The position numbers and the translations under genes were made by a program. This document shows, piece after piece, positions 1 to 6,722 of a stretch of 16,083 nt of DNA. Source of the DNA: Dehalococcoidia bacterium (GTDB taxonomy: Bacteria; Chloroflexota; Dehalococcoidia; UBA2979); NCBI GenBank assembly GCA_004297315.1, contig SCTU01000186.1, forward strand, positions 1 through 16,083, read 5' to 3'. A model generated the notes under the pieces. That model saw nothing but the letters and a program-made list of their open reading frames with translations, ran no database searches and was not told the origin of the DNA. The stretch's first letter is position 1, and each line of letters begins with the position of its first letter.

Positions 1-2576
1 TCCGTGACATACGGGCCGAACTTGCCCGAACGCACGGTGATCGAAGCCCCGGTGTCCGGGTGGTCGCCGAGCGTCGCCAGCGCTGACTGCGAAACGCCGG
101 CGCCGCGTCCGAACTTCCGCGGCTCAGCGAGCAGCCGGAGCGCCTCGTCGAGGGTGATCGTCTTCATCGCGAAGTGGCCGCCTTCGATGCTGCGGCTGTT
201 CGTCCCGCTTTTCACGTAGGGGCCGCGGGGGCCGTCCTGCGCAGTGACGTCCTCGCCCGTCTCCGGGTGCTTGCCCAGCACCTTGGGGAAGGAGAGCACC
301 GTGAGCGCGTCGTCGAAGGTGAGCGATTCAGGCGTCATGCCCGGCCAGAGCGAGCCGCGGCGCGGCTTCTCGGCCTTCGGGGATTCCGGATCCTCGCCCA
401 GCTGCACGTACGGGCCGAAGCGCCCGCTCTTCACGTACACAGCGAGACCGGTCGCGGGGTCGGTGCCGAGCGGCGTGTCGCCGAGCGCTTCCTCGCGCAC
501 GAGCCGCGAGGCGTCCTCCAGTGTCAGTTCGTCGGGGGCGACTTCCGCGGGGACGCTCGCACGCTGGTCGCTGTCACCGACCTGCACATAGGGGCCGTAG
601 CGTCCGACGCGCACCGCGACCTCGTTCCCGTCGGCGTCACGCCCGAGCGGGACCGAGCAAACGGCGCGGGCGTCGATCGCCTCCCAGCCGCCCTCGATCG
701 CCTGGTGGAGCCCGTCGTGCGCCACGCGGTCGTCCTTCGGCGCGTCCGGGTCGCCGAAGTAGAAGGCGTGCAGCCACGGCTTGGGGTCGCGCTCGCCGTC
801 GGCGATCTCGTCGAGGCGCTCTTCCATCTTCGCGGTGAAGCCAAGGTCGACGAGATCGGGGAAGTGCTGCTCCAGCAGGTTCACCACGGCAAAGGCGACG
901 AACGTCGGGATGAGTGCCGTCCCCTTCTTCCAGACGTAGCCGCGGTCCTGGATCGTCTCCAGGATCGAGGCGTACGTGGACGGGCGGCCGATCCCGCGTT
1001 CTTCGAGTTCGCGGATCAGGCTCGCCTCGGTCCAGCGGGCGGGCGGCTGCGTCTCGTGCCCCCGCGCGTCGACGCTCACCGGGTCGAGCGGTTGACCGGG
1101 CGCGAGCGGAGGCAGGACGCGCTCCTGGTCTTCAAGTTCCGCATCCGGGTCGTCCGAGCCTTCGACGTAGGCGCGGAGGAATCCGGGGAACGAGATCACC
1201 TTGCCCGAGGTCTGGAAGGCCGCGCGGCCTTCGGCGCCCGCGTCACCGGAGAGACGGACCTGCGTGCGCAGGCCGTTCGCGTCCCGCATCTGCGAGGCGA
1301 CCGTGCGCTTCCACACCAGGTCGTAGAGCCGGAGCGCGTCGGGGTCGAGTTCGCCCTGCAGGCTCTCGGGCGTGCGGAACGAGTCGCCCGCGGGCCGGAT
1401 CGCCTCGTGCGCCTCCTGCGCGCCGCGCGCCTTCGCGGTGTACTGGCGGGGGGCCTCGGGGAGATACGGCGCGCCGTACAACTCGGTGATCTGGCGGCGC
1501 GCGGCGGCGAGCGCCTGCTCGGACAGGTTCGTGCTGTCCGTCCGCATGTAGGTGATGTAGCCGTTCTCGTAGAGGCGCTGCGCGACCGCCATCGTGCGCT
1601 GCGCGGAGTAGCGGAGCTTGCGCGCCGCCTCCTGCTGGATGGTGGAGGTGATGAACGGCGCGGGCGGGCGCTGCGTGAACGGGCGCTCCTGCACGTCGTC
1701 CACGACGAACTTCGCCGTGCGCAGCGTCGAGGCGAGCGCCGTCGCGGTCGCCTCGGTCAGCAGGCGGGCGTCGCCCGCCAGTCGGCCGGTCTCGGCGTCG
1801 AAGTCCCGGCCCGCGGCGACGCGTTGTCCGCCGACCTCGACCAGGCGGGCCGGGACGCGTTCCGCCGCGGGGGTCTGCGTGGCGAGGACGGCGTCCAGGT
1901 CCCAGAACTGCGCGGCGCGGAAGCGCATCCGCTGGCGTTCGCGCTCCACGATCAGCCGCACGGCGACCGACTGCACCCGACCGGCGGATAGGCGGGGCGC
2001 GACCTTCTTCCACAGCACCGGCGAGACCTCGTACCCGTACAGGCGGTCGAGGATTCGGCGCGCCTCCTGCGCCCGCACCAGGTCGAGGTCGATCTCGCGC
2101 GGGTTGGCGATGGCCGCCTCGATTGCGGGGCGGGTGATCTCGTGGAAGACCATTCGCTTCACGGGGACGCGCGGCTTCAGCACCTCGTTGAGGTGCCAGG
2201 CGATCGCCTCCCCCTCGCGGTCCTCGTCTGTCGCGAGCAGGAGTTCGTCGGCGTCCTTGAGCAACGCGCGGAGTTTGGCAACCTGCGCCGTCTTGTCGGG
2301 GGAGATGACGTAGAGCGGCTCGAAGTTCTTCGCGATGTTCACGCCGAGGCGGGCCCAGGGCTCTTTCTTCAACGCGGCCGGGATCTGGGCCGCCGAGGAG
2401 GGCAGGTCACGGATGTGCCCGATCGAGGACTCCACGACATAACCATCACCGAGGTACTGGGAGATCGTGCGGGCCTTCGCCGGGGACTCCACAATCACCA
2501 GCCGGCGACCGCCTCCGCTCGGACGCGCAGCGGCGCGACGGCGGGCGGGGGTGCGCGGGGCGGCGTCCGTCGTCAC
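1..2576 (-). CDS. topA: DNA topoisomerase I (type IA), partial: C-terminus beyond the left edge
   Basis: Type IA topoisomerase that relaxes negatively supercoiled DNA by transient single-strand cleavage. About 858 residues are visible. After a basic N-terminal tail (residues 1-25) comes the Toprim domain, with LVIVESPAKA (E30) and TDEDREGEA (D117, D119, E121) as the metal-binding acidic residues. The catalytic tyrosine is Y343 in YITYMRTDS. The tail has no Cys4 zinc fingers in the visible part. Instead it has four copies of a G-x-x-GPYV motif beginning at residues 658, 718, 782 and 851, spaced 60-69 residues apart, the repeat type seen in zinc-less actinobacterial and some Chloroflexota enzymes. 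The start is a GTG at 2576-2574 whose last two bases lie in the dprA TGA stop (GTGA overlap), so translation is probably coupled to dprA. The last visible motif sits at the window edge, so one or more further repeats may follow. The family call is very secure. Confidence 0.97.
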   Translation of the reverse strand, partial: MTTDAAPRTPARRRAAARPSGGGRRLVIVESPAKARTISQYLGDGYVVESSIGHIRDLPSSAAQIPAALKKEPWARLGVNIAKNFEPLYVISPDKTAQVAKLRALLKDADELLLATDEDREGEAIAWHLNEVLKPRVPVKRMVFHEITRPAIEAAIANPREIDLDLVRAQEARRILDRLYGYEVSPVLWKKVAPRLSAGRVQSVAVRLIVERERQRMRFRAAQFWDLDAVLATQTPAAERVPARLVEVGGQRVAAGRDFDAETGRLAGDARLLTEATATALASTLRTAKFVVDDVQERPFTQRPPAPFITSTIQQEAARKLRYSAQRTMAVAQRLYENGYITYMRTDSTNLSEQALAAARRQITELYGAPYLPEAPRQYTAKARGAQEAHEAIRPAGDSFRTPESLQGELDPDALRLYDLVWKRTVASQMRDANGLRTQVRLSGDAGAEGRAAFQTSGKVISFPGFLRAYVEGSDDPDAELEDQERVLPPLAPGQPLDPVSVDARGHETQPPARWTEASLIRELEERGIGRPSTYASILETIQDRGYVWKKGTALIPTFVAFAVVNLLEQHFPDLVDLGFTAKMEERLDEIADGERDPKPWLHAFYFGDPDAPKDDRVAHDGLHQAIEGGWEAIDARAVCSVPLGRDADGNEVAVRVGRYGPYVQVGDSDQRASVPAEVAPDELTLEDASRLVREEALGDTPLGTDPATGLAVYVKSGRFGPYVQLGEDPESPKAEKPRRGSLWPGMTPESLTFDDALTVLSFPKVLGKHPETGEDVTAQDGPRGPYVKSGTNSRSIEGGHFAMKTITLDEALRLLAEPRKFGRGAGVSQSALATLGDHPDTGASITVRSGKFGPYVT

Positions 2577-3760
2577 AGGGCCTTCTCGATGGTGGCGGCA
2601 GCCCGTGCCTCAGGCTCGGCGGAGACGTAGCCGGCCTCATCCTCGCGGACGCGGACGAACTGCATCCCGCCCACATCCCGGACGAGGCCCTTGAGTTCCA
2701 GTAGGGCGAGCGTACCGGAGACGGTAGCCGCGGCCAAACCACTCCGCCTGACCACGGCATCGATGTGCTGGGGTTCGCGGCTCAGTGCTGCCATCAGCGT
2801 CCGCTCGTCCTCGCTTTCCGGCGGCGCCGCGCGGCCGAAGTCGAGTTGCTTTCCGGCCACGCTCAGATTCAACGCCTCCAGAATCCCCTCGACATTTGCG
2901 ACCGGGGTGGCGCCGTCTTTGATCAGGGCGAAGGGGCCCTTCGACTGGGGCGAGAAGATCGACCCGGGGACGGCGAAGACCTCGCGGTTCTGCTCCATCG
3001 CGAATTTGGCCGTGATCATCGCCCCGGAATCGTGGTCGCCCTCGACCACAAGGGTGCCGAGGCTCACGCCGGAGAGGATGCGGTTCCGGCGCGGGAAGAA
3101 GTCCGCCCTCGGTTTCGTGCCCAGGGGGTAGTCACTCAGCACCGCTCCGCGCTCGGCGATCTCCTCGGCCAGCCGGCGGTTCTCCGGCGGGTAGACGGTG
3201 TCCAGCCCGTTCGCGAGCACTGCCGCAGTCCGGCCTCCCGCGTCGAGGGCGGCGCGGTGGGAGACGGTGTCCACGCCTCGGGCCAAGCCCGAGACGACGG
3301 TGATGCCGTTCGCCGCGAGCCCGCGGGAGAACTCCTGCGCCGCCATCCGTCCGTATGCCGTTGCCCGGCGCGTGCCGACCACCGCGACGCTCCACTCGTC
3401 GACGTCCGTCCAGGCGCCCTTCACGTAGAGCAGCGGCGGGGCGTCGTCGATCTCGCGCAGGCGGGAGGGGTACCGGGGGTCGGCCACGGCGAGCGCCGTC
3501 ACGCCGGCCTGCGCGAGGCGCTCCGTCTCGGTGTCCGGGTCGGTCTCGTCGCGCGCCCGGACGACCTCGCGGGTCGTGCGCTCGTCGAGCCCGGCAGCAA
3601 TCAGCGCTCCCGCCGGGGCCCGCCACGCTTCCTCCATCGAGGGGAATGCGCGGTCGAGCAACCCGAAGCGCACGGCACCGAGGCGGTGCACCCGGTGCAG
3701 GGCGACGCGGTAGGCGAGGTCGGCGGGCGCCTCGGTGGCTCGGGTGGTGGCTCCGTCCAT
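2573..3760 (-). CDS. dprA: DNA processing protein DprA
   Basis: DprA (Smf) binds single-stranded DNA entering during transformation and loads RecA. The 395-residue protein is full length. A SAM-like helical region spans residues 15-75. The Rossmann-like DNA-binding core spans about 85-295, with AVVGTRRATAYG (126-137), VVSGLARGVDTVSHRAAL (155-172), FFPRRNRILSG (221-231) and DSGAMITAKFA (244-254). A C-terminal winged-helix (DML1-like) domain spans about 318-372. It lies 59 nt downstream of the CorC-type gene and overlaps topA by 4 nt; dprA-topA adjacency is common in bacteria. No Shine-Dalgarno precedes the ATG. A TACCCT hexamer ends 7 nt before it, suggesting a leaderless transcript that would also carry topA. 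No other competence genes are visible, so DprA alone does not show natural transformation here. Confidence 0.96.
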   Translation of the reverse strand: MDGATTRATEAPADLAYRVALHRVHRLGAVRFGLLDRAFPSMEEAWRAPAGALIAAGLDERTTREVVRARDETDPDTETERLAQAGVTALAVADPRYPSRLREIDDAPPLLYVKGAWTDVDEWSVAVVGTRRATAYGRMAAQEFSRGLAANGITVVSGLARGVDTVSHRAALDAGGRTAAVLANGLDTVYPPENRRLAEEIAERGAVLSDYPLGTKPRADFFPRRNRILSGVSLGTLVVEGDHDSGAMITAKFAMEQNREVFAVPGSIFSPQSKGPFALIKDGATPVANVEGILEALNLSVAGKQLDFGRAAPPESEDERTLMAALSREPQHIDAVVRRSGLAAATVSGTLALLELKGLVRDVGGMQFVRVREDEAGYVSAEPEARAAATIEKAL

Positions 3761-3767
3761 GGCGGTT

Positions 3768-3773
3768 AGGGTA
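3768..3773 (-). promoter_or_regulatory. Candidate -10 element for dprA, leaderless-type
   Basis: TACCCT on the minus strand, separated by 7 nt (AACCGCC) from the dprA ATG. It fits the TANNNT pattern seen directly upstream of leaderless genes. There is no Shine-Dalgarno between it and the start, and no convincing -35 at normal spacing. It lies in the 59-nt gap (3761-3819) between the CorC-type gene and dprA, where I see no terminator. Confidence 0.45.
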
Positions 3774-3819
3774 GGGAGCCGGTCAACGTCTCGTCCGCCG
3801 GAACTGGCGCAGAGGGCAT

Positions 3820-5133
3820 CTAGGCGGTGGTGCGTTCCTCGTCGCCGGGGAGCAGGCGCTCGGCGCGCACCTGCTTGATCCGCCGTCCGAGGATGGAGAG
3901 CACGTGGAGCATGACGCCGGGCTCACCCGCCTCTCGGGCCGTCTCGTCCGGCACGGTGACCTCATCACCAGGCACCGCCAGACGGCCCAGTTCGGTCGCA
4001 ATCAGGCCGCCAACGGTGTCGAAGTCGTCAGATTCGATCTCGGTGCCGAAGAGTTCGTTGAGTTCACCCACCGTGACCGAGGCGTCCACCACGACCACGT
4101 CGTCCGAGACGCGCTCGAACGGGGCCTCCGGCACGTCGTACTCGTCCACGATCGCGCCGACGATCTCCTCGAGCAGGTCCTCGACGGTGACGACACCCGC
4201 CGTCCCGCCGTACTCGTCCACGGCGATCGCGAGGTGGACCTGGTCCCGGCGCATGTCCGAAAGCAACTGGTCGGCACGCTTCGAGTCAGGCACGAGGTAC
4301 GGCGGGCGAGCGATGTCGCGTAGCCGCGGCATCACCTGTCCGGGGGCGACGTATGCGAGCAGGTCCTTCGCGTACACGACCCCGACCACCTGGTCGAGCG
4401 ACTCCTCGTAAATCGGGATGCGGGAGTAGCCCGTCCGCGCGATGAGGTTGATCGCCTCGCGGGCGTTGGCGTCGGCGGAGAGCGCGGTGACGTCCAGCCG
4501 TGGGGTCATCAACTCGCGCACGGTCTGGCCGGACATCTCCAGTAGTCCGCGGAGCATCCGCCGCTCCTCCACCAGGGCGGCGTCCTCGCCTTCGACAGCC
4601 TCGAGGAGCCGCACGAGTTCCTCGGCGGGGTCGATGTCCTCGCTCGTGCCGCGCAGGCCGAGGGCGCGCATGGGGACGTGGACCGGCGCGCGCAGCAGCC
4701 CCGCCGCCGGCGTGAGCAGCACCTCGGCCACCCGGGCGGGCCCTGCCAGCCGCCGCCCCCACGGTGCGGGCGAGGACAGCACCAGCACGCGCATCACGGT
4801 GCGGACGAGCGAGACGATCACGAGCCCGACGAGCGCGACGAGGAGCAAACGCAGCACGGACCAGTCGCTCCCCGGCGTCGCCATGACCGCCAGCGCCGCG
4901 ACCAGCAGCGCCGTCGCGAGCGTGACACCGGCGCGCATCCCGCGCAGCAGCCGCTGCCGGGTGCGTACGTAGTCGCGGAGCAGATGAGAGAGCGAGGGTG
5001 ACGCCTTGCCGTCCACCATCCGGCGCCGTGAGAGCGGGACGGCAGCCGCCTCGACTGCGGAAGTGAGGGCGAGCAGCAGAATGGCCAGGATGGCCAACGC
5101 GATCAATGCGGGAGGGCTGGTATCCACTGGCAA
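3820..5133 (-). CDS. CNNM/CBS/CorC-domain membrane protein (hemolysin C/CorC family)
   Basis: Integral membrane protein of the CNNM-CBS-CorC family; relatives are linked to Mg2+/Co2+ transport or efflux, although the 'hemolysin' label persists in databases. The 437 residues contain an N-terminal membrane domain with helices near 8-28, 68-85 and 95-120. A paired CBS (Bateman) module follows at about 203-330, with VRELMTPRLDV (205-215), the YSRIPIYEE stretch (236-244) and VDEYGGTAGVVTVEDLLEEI (305-324). A CorC_HlyC domain lies at about 342-425 (FDTVGGLI at 371-378). The furthest upstream start available is a TTG at 5133; a GTG two codons later (5127) is equally possible. Neither has a nearby Shine-Dalgarno. 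It begins 17 nt after the glmU stop, so it is probably cotranscribed and perhaps coupled to glmU. The transported ion cannot be deduced from sequence. Confidence 0.92.
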   Translation of the reverse strand: MPVDTSPPALIALAILAILLLALTSAVEAAAVPLSRRRMVDGKASPSLSHLLRDYVRTRQRLLRGMRAGVTLATALLVAALAVMATPGSDWSVLRLLLVALVGLVIVSLVRTVMRVLVLSSPAPWGRRLAGPARVAEVLLTPAAGLLRAPVHVPMRALGLRGTSEDIDPAEELVRLLEAVEGEDAALVEERRMLRGLLEMSGQTVRELMTPRLDVTALSADANAREAINLIARTGYSRIPIYEESLDQVVGVVYAKDLLAYVAPGQVMPRLRDIARPPYLVPDSKRADQLLSDMRRDQVHLAIAVDEYGGTAGVVTVEDLLEEIVGAIVDEYDVPEAPFERVSDDVVVVDASVTVGELNELFGTEIESDDFDTVGGLIATELGRLAVPGDEVTVPDETAREAGEPGVMLHVLSILGRRIKQVRAERLLPGDEERTTA

Positions 5134-5150
5134 GCGATTGGCCCGGGGGC

Positions 5151-6569
5151 CTACGCCTGACGGCCTCCTTCATTGCTCGACGGCCGGAGACGGGCGGGTA
5201 CGCCCATCACCGTCGCACCGTCCGGGACGTCGGTCGTGACCACGGCCCCCGCCGCGGTGCGCGCTCCAGCGCCGACTTCCACTGGCGCCACCAGGACGGT
5301 GTCCGAGCCGATGAAGGCCCCGGCGCCGATGATCGTCCGGTGCTTCGCTACGCCGTCGTAATTCGCGGTGATCGTACCAGCGCCGATGTTCACGTCCGCG
5401 CCGACCGTCGTGTCGCCGATATAGGAGAAATGGCCGACCTGCGTCCGCGCACCGATCGTCGATTTCTTCACCTCGACGTAATTGCCGAGGTGGACCCCCC
5501 GGCCGATCAGTGACCCCGGACGGAGATGGCAGTACGGCCCGATGTCGACGTCCTCGCTGATCGTGGAGCCTTCGACCGTCGAGGCGCCGATCGACGAACG
5601 CGGGCCGACCGTCGTGTCCGAGATCACCGCGTTCGGGCCGATGCGGCATCCGCCGGCGATCCGCGTGTGTCCGCTCAGCATCGTTCCCGGCAGGAGGACG
5701 GTGTCCGCGCCGACTTCGACTCCCGCGTCGACGTACGTCGTCGCCGGGTCGAGCAGCGTGACGCCGTCGAGCATGAGCCGCTCGCGGATGCGGTCGCGGA
5801 GTATCCGTTCCGCGCGCGCGAGGTCGACGCGGTCGTTGACCGGCAGGACCTCGGCGGTCTCGGCGACCTGGTAGGCCTCGACGCCGTCACCGCGGACAGC
5901 GAGGCCGATCAACTCACCGAGGTCCAGGTCGCCGCCCGCAGCCGGGCCGGTGGCCAGCAGCGCGCGCCAGAGCCATTCGGCCTCCACGGCGTAGACACCG
6001 GCGTCCACCTCGGGTGCGCCACGCATCGCCGGCAATAGGTCGGCCTCGGGGATGATGCCGTGCACCTTGCCGTTGCGCCGCTCCACGCGGCTGTAGCCCT
6101 TCGGGTCGGACAGGTAGGCAGTCAGGAACGTGAGCGACGAGGGGGCGGTTAGGTGCCGGCCCGCCATCTCGAGCAGCGTGCGGCTGGTAAGCAGGGGCAT
6201 GTCGCCGTGCAGAAGCAGGATGGGCCCTTGCTCGCTGGCGAGCTTGCGCGCTGCCATGGCCGCGTGCGCCGTGCCAATCGCGCCGTCCTGCCGCGCCACC
6301 CGCACGCCCTCGCCTGCCGCGGCAGCGATCTCGTCGAGCGCCTCGCGGGCCACGACGACGATGTCCGAGCAGCCCGCGGCGCGCAGGAGATCGCAGACGA
6401 GGCGGACCATCGGGACGCCAGCGACGGGATGGAGTGCCTTCGGCCGGCTGGAGCGCATTCGCGTCCCGGGGCCGCCGGCGAGGACGACGGCGGTCCATCC
6501 GGCGAGGGACGGCGCGGCGCTGGTCATGGGCGCGGCGAGCGCCGGTGCGGCGGCCTGGCGGGGCGTCAT
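5151..6569 (-). CDS. glmU: Bifunctional UDP-GlcNAc pyrophosphorylase / glucosamine-1-phosphate acetyltransferase GlmU
   Basis: Makes UDP-N-acetylglucosamine for peptidoglycan: the C-terminal domain acetylates GlcN-1-P and the N-terminal domain uridylates the product. With the start chosen here it is 472 residues. The N-terminal nucleotidyltransferase carries VVLAGGPGTRM (28-38), RPKALHPVAG (42-51), GAIGTAHA (96-103), LLHGDMPLL (119-127) and LPVNDR (242-247). The C-terminal left-handed beta helix (about 270-460) has HLRPGSLIG (348-356), EVKKSTIG (366-373), VGHFSYIGD with the presumed catalytic His380, and NIGAGTITANYDG (394-406). The ATG at 6569 is preceded by AGAGGG with a 9-nt spacer. An internal ATG at 6527 would give 458 residues, closer to typical length, but has no ribosome-binding site. 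The frame stays open far upstream through the antisense of alaS, which is not meaningful. First gene of the minus-strand block. Confidence 0.95.
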   Translation of the reverse strand: MTPRQAAAPALAAPMTSAAPSLAGWTAVVLAGGPGTRMRSSRPKALHPVAGVPMVRLVCDLLRAAGCSDIVVVAREALDEIAAAAGEGVRVARQDGAIGTAHAAMAARKLASEQGPILLLHGDMPLLTSRTLLEMAGRHLTAPSSLTFLTAYLSDPKGYSRVERRNGKVHGIIPEADLLPAMRGAPEVDAGVYAVEAEWLWRALLATGPAAGGDLDLGELIGLAVRGDGVEAYQVAETAEVLPVNDRVDLARAERILRDRIRERLMLDGVTLLDPATTYVDAGVEVGADTVLLPGTMLSGHTRIAGGCRIGPNAVISDTTVGPRSSIGASTVEGSTISEDVDIGPYCHLRPGSLIGRGVHLGNYVEVKKSTIGARTQVGHFSYIGDTTVGADVNIGAGTITANYDGVAKHRTIIGAGAFIGSDTVLVAPVEVGAGARTAAGAVVTTDVPDGATVMGVPARLRPSSNEGGRQA

Positions 6570-6578
6570 CGTCCACAA

Positions 6579-6584
6579 CCCTCT
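6579..6584 (-). promoter_or_regulatory. Ribosome binding site supporting the glmU start at 6569
   Basis: AGAGGG on the minus strand, 9 nt before ATG 6569. No comparable purine run lies before the alternative ATG at 6527, so this site favours the longer GlmU. Confidence 0.4.
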
Positions 6585-6598
6585 GGCAGGCTGCGAAA

Positions 6599-6628
6599 TT
6601 GACCCGCCTGCGACGCCCATCCTACACT
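6599..6628 (+). promoter_or_regulatory. Sigma70-type promoter for alaS and the plus-strand block
   Basis: TTGACC at 6599-6604 and TACACT at 6623-6628 with an 18-nt spacer. Matches are 5 of 6 and 4 of 6 to the consensus hexamers, including the key A and final T of the -10. It is the best promoter in the window and lies in the 153-bp divergent glmU/alaS region. Transcription would begin near 6635, leaving a leader of about 88 nt. I see no T-box or other recognisable riboswitch in that leader, only short weak hairpins. Confidence 0.6.
6619..6624 (-). promoter_or_regulatory. Candidate -10 for the glmU operon
   Basis: TAGGAT on the minus strand, about 49 nt upstream of the glmU ATG. A poor TTGGAG -35 lies 19 nt further upstream, which is longer than optimal. 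It shares two bases with the alaS -10 on the other strand. Weak and assigned mainly by position. Confidence 0.25.
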
Positions 6629-6722
6629 CGCCCAGCCGTCGACCTCCAATCTGTCCGACGTCAGCGAGATTCGGCGACCTGCCTCGGCCGCCTGGACTGC
6701 GCGAACCCGGAGACGCCCTCTC

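Noticed and set aside
174..1991. A long open frame (about 605 codons) on the plus strand opposite topA
   Set aside because: It is the antisense of a strongly conserved gene in GC-rich DNA, where stop codons are scarce. The predicted protein is Arg/Ala/Gly-rich without any family motif.
2765..3769. Open frame of about 334 codons on the plus strand opposite dprA
   Set aside because: Shadow of dprA; composition is typical of antisense GC-rich frames and no motif is present.
6637..6660. CGTCG...CGACG hairpin in the alaS leader as a riboswitch or T-box element
   Set aside because: Only 5 bp with a 14-nt loop, and the leader is too short and lacks T-box conserved sequences.
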